Assembly (NCBI GenBank): GCA_015501075.1
Contig: JADNYJ010000092.1
Location: forward strand, 1-64,000
Reading direction: 5' to 3'
DNA length: 64,000 bases
DNA from: Gymnopilus junonius
Taxonomy: Eukaryota > Basidiomycota > Agaricomycetes > Agaricales > Galerinaceae
A model generated the notes under the pieces. The model saw only the letters and a list, made by a program, of their open reading frames with translations, did no database searches and was not told the origin of the DNA. Position numbers and translations under genes: made by a program. Every line of letters begins with the position of its first letter. Positions within the stretch are counted from its first letter, which is position 1. Positions 23,496-35,050 of the stretch are shown here, piece by piece.

Positions 23496-23626
23496 CGACA
23501 GAAGTCATACAGTCACATCAGGCATGTAGAATACTGGATGAAGTCGCAATGTTTCATGCATCACAGTATTATCTTTATCGGTAACTTCTGTTTTAATAAA
23601 AACAGTACCAAATCCATTGACAAAGG

Positions 23627-25711
23627 CTATGCATTAGCAGTTTGGACCTTTGGTCTTTCTTTGCTTGGAAATTTGGTAAGTTCCGAGAAGTCAGAGATTT
23701 GTCCAGAAAAATGTATGGATGCTCCGGAATCTACAAGCCATTCCTCAAATGTCTTTTCGTGTTCCTTTCCCTTACAGTTCACACAAGAGACAACATGATC
23801 AATATATATATTGTAGATAGTAAATAAATTTAATTTACTATCTACCCCATACAGCATATTAATACCTGTGGGTTGATCAGTTAGCATCTTGTCAACATGT
23901 GAACAAGAAGGTACTTGCCAGTCCGGATGAGGGAGGAGCACTGAATCACCATGATTCTGCTCGATCTCATCCTCATAGGAGATCGGGTCCAATCCTGCAT
24001 CATCTTGGTACATGTCGTCTCGGTCTGTTGATCCATTTTATGACAACATTCCCATCAGCACCAATATAGTGCGATCCAAGATGTAGGGACTCACCGATCG
24101 TGGTGGCAGTGGAAGATCTTCTTCCCCAAAGGAGATATACTCCTCTCATCGTCCACATAGGCGAGATCACCTTGTGACACTACCCCATGCATCTGATTCC
24201 AGTCTTCCACCATAAGCGTTTGGAATCGACTGCCATCTGAGAAGGATCTGGGGTCAGTGCCCGATAGGGCTCAGGACCAAAGAGATCATTATAGATCTCA
24301 GTCATCATTGATGACCCTGATGCAACATTCTCTGTGGTGGTGCTACTGTGGATATGCACAGTGCTACTCATTCCCACATTCTCGGCAATCCTACTTGTGC
24401 CCGTATTAAGGGTGACTTCCTCGAATCTACTCGAGGTGGCAATAGTCAGGGTAACCCTGATCGAGACATCAGGTCCCACGATTTCCTAAAGAGGGGTATG
24501 GCCCATTCCCGAGTGGGGTTCTTCCAGGCACCTTCACGACTTTGTGAGAGGTAATAGTACCTCTCCCACTAATCTCAACTACATTGTGAGTAGTGGGGAC
24601 TGGGCACGATTTCTCAGTGGTGGGAAATGCGCCATTGATGCGAGCATAAAGGCTCTTCATCGGAGTCCTCAACAAAGCACGCTGACTTTGGTTTGAAGCC
24701 AGAGCAGCAGGGTTTTCTCTTAGGATACTCTTTTTTCTGCAAACTGCTGGGGTTACCAGCATTCTGCTGATCAGAGTGACATGGTTCAGGACCTTTCCCT
24801 TTGATTGCAGTGTTATGCTGCACATTCGCATTGCTAGCCTGTTGGTTTTTGGGCCAGCTGTCCTTAGGTGGGTTGAGCTGCTTCGGCACATAGAATGTGC
24901 CACGCTTGGGTTGCTTGTGCTGCTTAAGGTGCCCAAATCGGGCAGCCCATGTGGTGCAAATATTCTCAAAGAGGTCTTTCAGTGCCATTTCTGGCATTGT
25001 ATATTGCCGTGTGAAATCTTCCATCATCCGCTGATAGATGGATTCTTGCAATGTGACATTCATGGCAAGTGGAAGATTCATGAGCAGAATCAGGCACGCC
25101 ATGGATTCAGAGACCATGGGTACCATTGTTGAGGATCTTGTTGCTTGGGCAGCAAGTGGGAGATGGCTGTAGTGATAATGGAATTTGGCGAGCTGGGGGT
25201 TGGGATCAGATAGATCTATTTTAAGGTTCATAAGGACCCTAAAGTCCTCGAGGGTCTCAACAAACATCTCCTTGGAGTACTTTGAGGAGATCCAGGCCCA
25301 TGCCTCAGCTGCAGACAGGGCTTTCACCTGTTCCCATATTCCAGTATCGAGACACATAGCCAAAAGGCCAAGCGCCTTGGCATTCTTGGAGTTGTAGTTC
25401 TCTAATTTGCAGTGGTATACTTCTTCGGCAGCAGTCCATCAAGAGAAGCAGGCGTTGTACAGGATGATATCACCCTGGGCAGGCCTGGTGGCAGGAGTGG
25501 TGTCAGTGGCATGAGTGCCAGTGGGAAATGTGGGTTCCTTAATTGCTTGCTCCAGAGGAGTGGTAAGGGTTCCTTCAAGGACGGCTTTAACATCCATATG
25601 GAGAATAATGGCCTCCATCTTTGATGCCCATTGGCGGTAGTGATGACCATCGAATTTAGGAAGGTCGGAGGCAGTGAAGGAGATAGAAGTGGTGTTTTTT
25701 ATGGAAGACAT
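23627..25711 (-). pseudogene. Copia gag and aspartic protease, interrupted
   Basis: Gag starts at the ATG at 25709-25711 (MSSIKNTTSISFTASDLPKF) and has the copia-type gag fold sequence (YRQWASKMEAIILH, later MNLKIDLSDPNPQLAKFHYH). One stop near 25437 interrupts it where a TGA could come from CGA by deamination; the frame then continues to about 24614. The protease part at 23627-24013 has WLVDSGASIHFSG with the catalytic DSG triad. It lies in the gag frame, whereas integrase onward uses another, so either a frameshift is used or the shift is a mutation. Confidence 0.88.
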
Positions 25712-25939
25712 TGTTGAGATGTTTGGATGATGGGAATTTCTGTTAGGAAAAAGGCTGGGTTGTGTCAGCAACAGGTGTGTAAAAGCATGCTAAATAAAGA
25801 AAGCACTGCTAAAAATACCTGTGCCAGACATGGAATTAACCCCTTAAGGGCAATTTGTCCAGACAGCGACAGATGTCTGGGCCCACATGACAAGGCCCTA
25901 TACAATGTTGTGCATGGTAGCGAACAATTGTGGGAGAGT

Positions 25940-26115
25940 GTTCTGTCTAGCGACGAACAGCTGTGGTCGATGTTCTGCCTAATGGCGAACTATCTTCCCA
26001 GGTAGAAGTAAGCTACAGACCGATGCTAAGCAGGTTCTGCACAATGGCGAACAATGCTGGACAGGTTCTGCCCTAAGGCGAATTCAATGTCAAGCAGGTT
26101 CTGCCAATGGCGAAC
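25940..26115 (-). repeat. Array of five short hairpins in the copia 5' leader
   Basis: Five imperfect copies of a self-complementary unit, on the plus strand of the type GTTCtGCC-loop-GGCGAAC, lie at 25940-25958, 25972-25990, 26034-26052, 26065-26084 and 26098-26115. The first reads GTTCTGTCTAGCGACGAAC, so both arms changed together (GCC/GGC to GTC/GAC), preserving pairing. They sit between the primer-binding site and gag, where retrotransposon packaging or translation signals usually are. Confidence 0.7.
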
Positions 26116-26132
26116 AGCATGCTTTGCTATCA

Positions 26133-26144
26133 GGGCCCATAACC
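26133..26144 (-). other. Primer-binding site (initiator tRNA-Met half-molecule type)
   Basis: Immediately inside the 5' LTR the minus strand reads GGTTATGGGCCC. That complements the anticodon-loop side of initiator tRNA-Met (..GGGCUCAUAACC..) with one mismatch. Drosophila copia uses the same internally cleaved tRNA half as primer. Confidence 0.7.
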
Positions 26145-26574
26145 TATTGAGCAGCAAGTGGTACATACAGTGAGCAACCACTGCATGCACAATGTGCTCT
26201 GCATAGTATCGATGTAGCTACTAGCTTACCTGGGTTGTGAGAGGCTAGTGCTAAGGTGACTACTTAGGCTACTACAGAAGTGCGAATGACTTAGATTAGG
26301 ATGCTGTTTAGAGCATCCTTATATACCTACAGGACATGCAGTGACTAACTATGTATGAGTAATGCATAAGGCAATTACTCAGCTAATTACTATGTAATTA
26401 CTAATATCTACTCATAAGATGAGTAATATGCTCACTAAGTGATCACATGTTTTAGTCATATAAGATGACTGTGATACTATGTCATCACTGGATCTAGTTG
26501 CATATAGATGCGTCTGATCACGCATGTCATGTGAGTCATGTGATGTAGTCACATGGACACTTATCATGTCAACA
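26145..26574 (-). repeat. 5' LTR of the copia element (right on the plus strand)
   Basis: It has the same ends and 430-bp length as the copy at 19815-20244; promoter and transcript start are expected here. Against the other LTR I count 12 differences, all transitions. Confidence 0.95.
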
Positions 26575-27007
26575 TCGAAAACCAGCAAGTCCCTTCACTT
26601 GCATCGATGCACATTTCCCTCTCCTTTCATTGATGAGCTTGGTCCTTGAGAACTACTGGGTCAACAGAACTGGTTTAGATCAATTGGCGGGCAAAATTTG
26701 TGGAGGATTGGGACTGGAACCATGGGAGTGAAGAGATGATGAGACTCATTTGCCAAAGGCCCCATCACCAATGGATTCAAAATTGGTGGGAAGACAGCAA
26801 AAAGTCGATGGTGGTAGCTGCTCTGCACCTTCCAATACCTTCCGCAGTTAGCCTGTTGCTCCTATGCTATGAAGGGCACTGCTGAATATGTTCGCCAACA
26901 TCCCTGGTCATTGTCGGTTGTCCTCCCATTAAACTAGCATAGTTGTAGGGTGCTGAGATTTGCGGGTACTCAGAAGTCATCATGCTGGTCATGTTACCAG
27001 CAGCCAC

Positions 27008-28066
27008 ACTATGCATAGTGTTGTCCCCGAGGCGATGTGAGGTGAAGCAAGGTGACACTTTGAACCACCTCAATTTGGATGAAGTGGTTCAAAGTGCACC
27101 TCATGCGGCCTTGCAAGGTCGGTGATTGCTGATGTCTTTTTTTCGTCCAATGAGATTGTGGCTATAGATTAGATGTAGACTGTAGATAACAATGCTGTAT
27201 AGTAAATTATATGAATCTAAACAAACTACGATGATAAATGGAGTGAATTAAGAAGCCTCATTTGCATTTTGGATTAACTGAGCAAGTTCATCAAATTCAC
27301 CCATCGCCATGAGCTCATCAAGGGCAGATTCCATGATAGGACCAGAAATCGTATAATCTGCCTCTTTAGCAAGTTCTTCCACAAAAGACAGTAGTTTGGA
27401 TCAATATGAAATTTTCAAAACCTGAAGGGCCTCGAGCAATGTGGGAGAAATTTGATTGCGATGCAGAGCACAGGTTTCTTTGCTGGAAGAGAATACCCAT
27501 TCACATGGGATGGAAGATGCTTGGACAGGAAGTATGTCTGTGTAGGAGATGAGAAAGAATGCTGATACAGAGCTTGGGATGTCGAAGAACAAGCTTCCTG
27601 AGCATGATTTTGAGATTGAGAATGAGCATTCTGAGATGGAGGAGGGCTAGGGTTCATACTGAAAATCTAAGTGCACTTGAAGGGAAAAAGCAGGGATTAT
27701 TTCTGAAGATGCGATTGAAGGGGCCATTTTATACCTTTCAGTGAGAGCTCCTAGGTGAAACAAACATCATACGATGGAAATTCGGCGGTAAAAAAATCAG
27801 AAAATTTTATTCAGGCATGTAAAGTATCATAGCGATGAATATTTACTATGCTTCTAGGGGAAGGGAGGATGGAGGAGAAGGAGTGCGATGATTTAACATG
27901 CGGGTGAGCACATCACATGTACAATTTGATGCCACTTCATGTGACTTCGACAAAGTGACCTCGAACCACCTCGCTGTCATCGAAGTGGTTCAAAGTGCCT
28001 TGATTTTGAACCGAAGCGAGGTACACCTCGAAGCCACCTCACTCCAGGGACAACACTAACTATGCA
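27008..28066 (-). mobile_element. Complete, internally deleted hAT element with perfect 8-bp target duplications
   Basis: The element is 27016-28058. Ends are TAGTGTTGTCCC (27016-27027) and GGGACAACACTA (28047-28058), flanked by ACTATGCA at 27008-27015 and 28059-28066. The subterminal regions contain paired inverted motifs (CTTTGAACCACCTC and relatives). The interior keeps only the leader and C-terminal dimerisation region of a transposase, like the copy at 1-631. It is therefore non-autonomous and must have been moved by a related transposase. Confidence 0.93.
27252..27657 (-). pseudogene. hAT transposase remnant inside the deleted element
   Basis: An ATG at 27655-27657 opens a Ser/Gln/Pro-rich leader (MNPSPPPSQNAHSQSQNHAQ). 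The dimerisation motif ILPVQASSIPCEWVFSSSKE lies in a different frame just downstream, ending near 27252 (equivalent to the stop at 397-399). The catalytic core is missing. Confidence 0.7.
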
Positions 28067-28215
28067 CCATTGTTTGAATACCCTCGGTCTTATGGCTTTC
28101 TTCTCGGTTGACTGCCCATAGTGCTGGGTTGTTATCTGCCTGGCAATGTCCGAGACACTGACTGCTTGCCATTGTCATTGACCTCCTGGATGCAAATAAA
28201 TGTTTTGAGATACAA

Positions 28216-28522
28216 GGACTTGCAGGCGTATGTAAGAGTATATACTAGTCGAATCTGTCTATTTAGAATTTTTTATTAAGGCCTTAAAGAGGCATAAAAC
28301 ATTAAAATGTTATCTGCCACAGCCAATGGCAGATAACATGGCAGATAACATTGGCACATGAGTTACCTGCCCTCGACTGTCCTCGTACTGTGTGGGCGAG
28401 AATGCATCGCATTCTCATTCTTTTCTTTTCCTATTCTACCACCTTTGATACTTCTAGGCTGCTCAAAACTTGCTTTCCCAATCCTCTCTCACCAGTCCAT
28501 CCCCTTCCCATGCTAAAGCCTC
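28216..28522. repeat. Short palindromes, no gene
   Basis: At 28302-28345 ATGTTATCTGCC occurs followed by two inverted copies GGCAGATAACAT (around 28324-28335 and 28336-28347), able to form alternative hairpins. It lies about 180 bp upstream of the first supported codons of the following transposon gene and may be near that element's end. Confidence 0.4.
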
Positions 28523-30721
28523 ATGGATGGGAACACATCTAAATGTGGTGACATGTCCACATCTTCTCCAGTATCAATGAATCCTAGGATTCCTACATGC
28601 TCTGACCACAACAAATCACATGCTGGATTGGATCCAGGCTGGGTTCAATGTGATGGTGACATGACGCGTGCCACTGCTTTACCCAACAATGATGACTTTG
28701 TGAATGGTACATACTCACAATTCATTTCCCACTTCCCTTACTTATCTATTGTGTAACCTCACAGATGGCCTCTACAACACAGATGATGAGTATGGTGGGG
28801 ATGAGGATATCACAGCAGAGATGCTACAGGAAATGTTAGAACTCGAAAAGGGCATGGTTGGCCCAACTACTGGTATGTTACTCACTCCATACTTAAATTC
28901 TGATAGCCTGATGAAGGCATCTAGATTCAAGAACCCTGGCTGGTGCTGCACATCCTCTGGCCCACTCCATGACATAGTGGACATTATCGCGGCTGCAAAC
29001 TCGGAATCAGAACCAGCGCCATCAAGACCCCTTCCACAAACCTTGAAACAGCTGCGCGAAGCTGCTGAACATACCCAAGTCCATAAGTAGCCTGTTTTAT
29101 TGGGTTTGCCTATCTATCTAATACTTCAACAGGTCCTTTCTTCACATGATGCGACACCTTCGAACTTGAAAATGGCAATGAGGAGGACTCAGACATCGAG
29201 TCTGAGAATGAAGAAGATCTCCCGAATATGAGAGGCGAGGGTGATGGGAAGGAAAATAGCAACATGAAAGGTGCATAGAGTATTTCAAAGGTTTGTTCTG
29301 CAGGCTATCTAATTGAGATTCTCTAGCCCTTGGTTTAAAAAGCCAAAGTACATGCCTGACTGGCTGTACACATACTTCAGTGACATTGTGAAACCCCTTA
29401 TCAGCAAGAAGGACAAGCAACAGCTCATCAAGCCTCCTCCTTTTCCGACAATGGCCCATGTTCACCTCCAAGCTTTTGGATCAACCCACCTGAACCCGCT
29501 TTCCTGCTCTCACATCAGCATTTCGAGCCAATGTTGTTTTACCAACCTCGCATCTGCCTTTGGCTCCCTCATTTCTTTGTCAACAAATTATATTGCCTTG
29601 AAATGTTGGACTGCCATTCTTGAAAAGAATGGGCCCCTCTGCCCTCGCCGTATCATTGATCTGCAAGATTCTTTTATATAATCTCATGGGGCTATTATTG
29701 TCAGAAAGGTTGTAGATCCAACTTTGCAGGGTGGAGCCAAGCTATTCTAAACTTTCTCCCACCCTTTCTTTGACTTCTTTTCCAGCAATCCTTTCACATC
29801 AAGGTGGCCTTTCACATGAGATGATGACTCAACTTCACATTAGCAATCAGCATAAGATGGGGCCAAGTGGTGTTCGCTCACTTCTTACTGAGATGTATAC
29901 CCACCGATTCAATAAACTTCAGCTTCAATATATCAAGGCTTTATTTGAGGTGGTTCGTGAATGTGATATTGAATGTACTAGTAGCAGTGGTAGGCAGAGC
30001 ACCCTCGATCATATTTTCAGTACAAGATTTCAAACTTCAGTTCATTTGGTGATCCCAATGGTTATGCAGGGTTTATTCCGAGTGAACACTATCTCATGGA
30101 GATGATGAACAAGGCAATTGAAAGGGATGAACATGATGCAAACCAGCATACAGCATGTCTTGCACCTGACCAAATTTTGATTGATGATTCTCATAAGGTA
30201 TGCTTTTCTTTTGTTTAATGCATAATGTAGGATGCTCAGTATTATTCATAGGTCAATAAGCACATTGCTAAGATTGATGGGATTCCAATATTTGGGGCAT
30301 TATGGACATGTATGGACTTGCGGTACATTCGTGCCCAAGCCTTGACATTGACAAAAGCTCATGATGAATGGATGGGTCCTCTTTCTGGAATAGCAAAGTC
30401 GATGAAGCTCTATGGTCATCCAAACCCTCGTGTTGCTTTTTCTGATGATCCAATTAAGGTTCAGTCATTATTTTGAAACTTTACTGGCACTTCAATACAA
30501 TATTCTGACATTGTATTCTTTGAATAGAACAAGCCATTATTGAAGGCTGCCTTTCCATCACTCTTTGAAGACCTGGTTCCTATGTCTGCTGCTTATGGGC
30601 TGAGGCTCTCGAGCTTCCATCTTCTTGTCCTTTGATTCTTGATTCTCTGAGCTTGGTTGAGGGCATTCTCTCATCTCTTCTTGCTCCACTGGATAATGAT
30701 GAAGAGTCTCATTTATGCATT

Positions 30722-33700
30722 AGCTTGGTCCACAGTGTTGTAATCTAAGGGGTTATTAACCCCAGATCCTGTTCTTAAAGCTTAGCACTTAGAATGAGGC
30801 CTTAATTAAGACTTTATTTAAGGGTTATTAAGACTTCGAGCAAAAATGCTCATTTTCATAACTCATTACCCTTCAAAGTCATCACCCAAGCCTTGCAATT
30901 CCCCATCATCAGGAGTTCTGTCCTCATCCACCTCCTCATCTGCCAACAGCTCCATCAACCATGCCTCCTCAGTGTATGCATTGCATTGATGAGTCCATCT
31001 CAACTGCTCATCGATGTCTGATTCCTTGCTGCCAGCAAACAACAGCTCTAATGACCTCAGCAACCAATTAGACCATCCCACCCCATACACAGCATCTGCT
31101 TTGTTGTCATCATCTGAGTCCTCCCATCTCACTTGTTCTTCCTGTACCCACTTAGCCATCTCCTTCTGCCATCCCTCACAAGACTTCACAAGTGCTGGTT
31201 GCGACCTCGAGATCTCCTCCTCCCTCCTTCTTCATCTTCCAATAGGTCAGCATACCGAGGAACCTTAAGAAGCTCTCCGACTTTATTTTGCTTATGATTC
31301 TTCCATTTAGCGTGTTCTTCAACTAATCCCTGATCCTTCTGGGAAGCGCAAATTTCAGCACCCACCTGCAGGATCAGAAAGACATGAGAGTCAAACTTAT
31401 GTGAGTTTCTGTTTGATCATTCTTACCTTTGCCATTTTCTCAAGCCTCAGCAACTTCAAATGATTACAGAGATGGGTTTTCTTAATTTTTAGGTCAGAGA
31501 AACTGCGCTCAAGCCTGCTTGATTCACAGACATGCTGAGCAGCAAGGTTGCAAAGTTGGCAAGCTCAGATGTGGATGGTGTCATCAAAAACACCCTCCAC
31601 ATTATTACAGGGTTCTCACCCTACATTGTGTAAGTATTAATTCTCCAACATAATAAGGAAATGGAAGGACTGATGTGGACACTCTTAAAGCTTGCCTTAT
31701 TTTTCTCCCAGTCCTCGAAGACACCTTTTGAGCTGAGATAGCTCAAAAATGCTTCAGAGACTTCCCTTTCCTTTCGCGACTTTGTAGCGAGGTATTCTTC
31801 TTCTTCATCATCAGTGCGGGGAACCTTCGGAGGCTGCGAACATACATGTCAGTAGGTCTAGGTCATTTCAGTAATTATAGGATCACATAAGAAAAAAAAA
31901 TACCTGAAGGAGAATTGTGTTTAGTGTAAACGGACTGATCCCAGCTTTATCACCAAAGCAGGAAACACCCTCAAAAGGGTTGAGTACAAGAGCCAGGACA
32001 AACATTGGCTGATCAAGAGCCTTCCAATGCTTCTCGATCCTTTTCTTCATGCCAGCTGCAATGGAGGGCTTTGAGTGCTTTGAGAAATGAATATAAATAC
32101 CTGCGAATGTCAACAGAGCTTGGTCTGGATGCATCACATCAGTTTGATTCATATTAATACCAAGGCAAATAGGCTCAAGGTCCTCGATAACAGACTGGAG
32201 TTGACACCAAAATGAACCATTGTCGATGAGCTCGATATGAGCAACCGCGTTGTCCTGGAGCTTCTGACATTGTGTACAATTTTTCTCCACACTGACTTGA
32301 GCAGAAATTATGTCCTGTCAGTGTGAGATCACTGCCAGGTGCATGGAATCCTTTAAGTCAGATAAACAGTCAAAGGCAATGAAATGTGTGGTCCAGTGGG
32401 TCATGTTGGTGACAAGAAAAGCAAGAAACTTGCTGGACAACTCAACTTGTAACCTCATTGAATATTGAATGCACTCTTCCATGGTTGAGAATCCAGCCAA
32501 TAAGATCTGTTGCCTCCTCAGCTGTCTGCACAGCCTCCTTGTCCTCCCGAAAGTATTCTCCGAGAATCAGTTGGAACTGGATCATTGATTAGAGTCATGA
32601 AAGTGATTCCAAATGGAGGTGAGACAAACCTGGTGTGCACAACATGGTGGACCAAATAGCCATGGCCACTTCAGCACAAGATCTTTCTGACCTCTTTGAC
32701 TCCCACCATCATTGTCACAGCAAAATCCCACCACAATCACTCCATACATTTCCTCAGCCTTGTCGATCATACCCTCAAATGCTTTGCACATTGCTTCACC
32801 ATCCTTTTTATGTGACATAGCCAGGATAAGGTCAATGAGGTAGGTCTCAGAGAATGAAAGGTAAGCTTCAACATGCAATATTGTCAAAATATGAACTTAC
32901 CTTGCTGTCAACAGATAAGTTCACACCATTTACTGCATCCCTCAACTCATCCTTCCATCCATCTGATGCCATGACAGCATATGCACCTTGCAAAGCTGCC
33001 TGCACCTGCTTCTTGACTGCTGCATCCATGGTATCCAGAAGATTGCCAGATATGTCCTGTCAAGAAGGCATGATACTCCCTGCCATTGATCGAAACAGCA
33101 TGAAGAGCAAGATGACTTCAGGATCCTCTACCCAATGAAATGGGAGGTTGGCAAAGATTGTAGCATGAAGGAACTGCTCCCGGACTATTGCAGCCTGCTC
33201 CTCATTGAATGGGACTTCAATCCCTCAGAAGACCTGAGCCGAGTCTGCTTCAGGTTCATCTCTACTTTGGTGAGTAGTTTCCACTTGACTCATTTCTTCT
33301 CCCCATCATCCTCACTGTCACTCCCTCCAAGTCATTCCCTCTTCTTTTTCCCCTTTTTCTCTGTCTTTGCCATCTTCTGTGCCTCCTCTGATGCATTTGG
33401 GCATGGGTTAGTTCTGTTTCTACCCAGGATATGTGCTATCATTGAATCTTCACCCTGAGTATGCCACCAATACCAGCCTTGCATGCTGTTACACATGAAA
33501 ATTAGCATTAAGCCACCAAGGTGTAAGTAATTGTTACCTTCATCTACCCATGATGCTGATGGTAGCTTAGGGAATCCATTGTCATCAAGCTCGACAGCTT
33601 CTCCTGCTGGTCACACCTTTTCAATGCAGCCATGACAATGTGCTTGAACGTGAGATCCATTTTGCTTTTCTCCTTGTAGGAAGTGTTCCATAGCACACCC

Positions 33701-33983
33701 TTTGCAGGAGGCATTAATCTAGGTCAATGAGAGTAGTAGAAATGGCAGTGAAATAATAGTAAAATTTTATGAATGCTGCTTGCATTCAACACTGATGACT
33801 GTATCATCTATTACCTGATACTCATGCTGGGTTGCTCACTGTCATGTATTTTGACTAATACATTATTAAGCCTTAGTTAAGGGTTATCGACCTCATTGGC
33901 TGATACTAAGGGTTAGTCTTAGAATGTAAATAAGCCTTAAATTATCTTAACCCTTAGGTCTTAGCTACAACACTGAGCTTGGA
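30722..33983 (-). mobile_element. hAT-type element inserted in the exonuclease-transposon gene
   Basis: Termini CAGTGTTGTA (30733-30742) and TACAACACTG (33966-33975) are inverted. Flanks carry AGCTTGGT at 30722-30729 and AGCTTGGA at 33976-33983, a near-perfect 8-bp duplication with three extra bases (CCA) on the left. Removing it restores an open host frame across the junction (HLCISL to DAKWN). Both ends are rich in AAGGGTTATT/AACCCTTAG words. About 3.2 kb, with coding remnants on the minus strand. Confidence 0.85.
30866..33700 (-). pseudogene. hAT transposase (DUF659-like), degraded
   Basis: Minus-strand pieces in order: a block with EMYGVIVVGFCCDNDGGSQR and WPWLFGPPCCAHQ (32640-32890), matching the Asp-plus-C..H region of hAT cores; MTHWTTHFIAFDCL (about 32380-32420); LDQPMFVLALVLNPF (about 31980-32030); FSDLKIKKTHLCNHLKLLRL (about 31440-31500), a C-terminal hAT dimerisation motif; and an acidic tail (WSNWLLRSLELLFAGSKESD) ending near 30866. 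Frames change between pieces; some changes may be introns. N-terminal zinc finger not recognised. Confidence 0.7.
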
Positions 33984-35050
33984 TGCCAAATGGAATATTT
34001 CTCGCCATACTGGAGTGTCTATTATCCAAATTGCCCCTCATTCACAGCCAAATGATATTTATCTTATTCCTGTATGTCAATATATTAAATTACTATAATC
34101 ATTACTAATTTGTCTTTGAAGGTTCATAAATTTGGGGATAAGCTTCCTACTTCACTTATATGCCTTTTGGTATCTCTGTGCATTTTCAAGATAGGGTCTT
34201 CAATCAAGGCTGATCTTACTCGACTCAAGAAGCAGTTTTCTCAGCTTCAACAGCAGGCATCATTCAACATTATTGATCTCAAGGATTATTCTATCTGATG
34301 TGGAATTATTCCTTGAAAGGGCTCTGCTTCCCTGGATATTCTCCCCAAGAAAATGGTTGGGAAGTATTTGAGCAAAGATGAGTATATACAAAAGTGTGAT
34401 GACTAGGAAACAAGCCCACTGCACCTAGATCTTGTTCGATATGCATCTCTCGATGTTCATGCCTCATGCCTTATTTTTGAAAAGGCAACTCAAATTGCTC
34501 CTCTAGTTTGTGTTGACAATTCTATGCCTCCTGGAACCCACATTGTACTTCTGGTTCAGGAAGGAGGAGAGCCTGCTGCATATGGTAAAATTTGTGAAAG
34601 TCAACCTTCATCATTTGCACATATCCGTGTGAATGTTCCTACCAAAAGTCAACTCTTAGTCGAGATTGATACTGTCTGTATCCCATCTGCTGCTGCCACT
34701 CTTCATTTGCTTCCCAGTCAATTATCCAGAAAGACTAAATCTGGCACATTGACTCTTGGGCAACTTCAAGCATCATCTTCAGTTCCAACATTCTGTGTTG
34801 TTGCACCTCTTTCCCACTTGAAATTTGATTATTTCAACCAGGTATGGCATTGTCAATTAATTTTTCAATATGACAAATAATTTATTTCATGATAGACTGA
34901 ACTCAATCCTATGATTACTTTACCAAAAATGCCAGATAATAATCCTTCAACATCATCTCTTGGAACTGTCCCACAGGCTATTCCAGCTATAATTGACTGG
35001 GATGATAGCTCTGACCAATTACCTCTCCAAGGCATAGAAGAACTAGATGA

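Larger units (their letters stand above)
19810..26579 (-). mobile_element. Complete Ty1/copia LTR retrotransposon, decayed coding region
   Basis: The element is bounded by the 5-bp duplication TCGAA (19810-19814 and 26575-26579) and by two 430-bp LTRs. Genes run on the minus strand in copia order: gag, protease, integrase, reverse transcriptase, RNase H. A primer-binding site and polypurine tract are present. Coding frames carry stops and shifts, so this copy is probably inactive without helper proteins. The LTRs differ at 12 of 430 positions by my count, all transitions. Confidence 0.95.
26870..28215 (-). pseudogene. Unidentified short reading frame split by a hAT insertion
   Basis: Reading the minus strand and skipping the hAT element plus one copy of its 8-bp duplication, a single frame stays open from about 28175 (SMTMASSQCLGHCQADNNPA) through VHSVAAGNMTSMMTSEYP to a stop near 26868. 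It is roughly 85-90 codons with no recognised domain. It may belong to an older mobile element. Real coding status is unproven. Confidence 0.35.

Noticed and set aside
25940..26115. CRISPR-like array
   Set aside because: Units are self-complementary, differ from each other, lie inside a retrotransposon leader in a eukaryotic genome, and have no cas genes.
28302..28347. Another copy of the GAGGTTATCTGC MITE
   Set aside because: It shares only the TTATCTGC core; the surrounding palindrome is different and no paired terminus is present.
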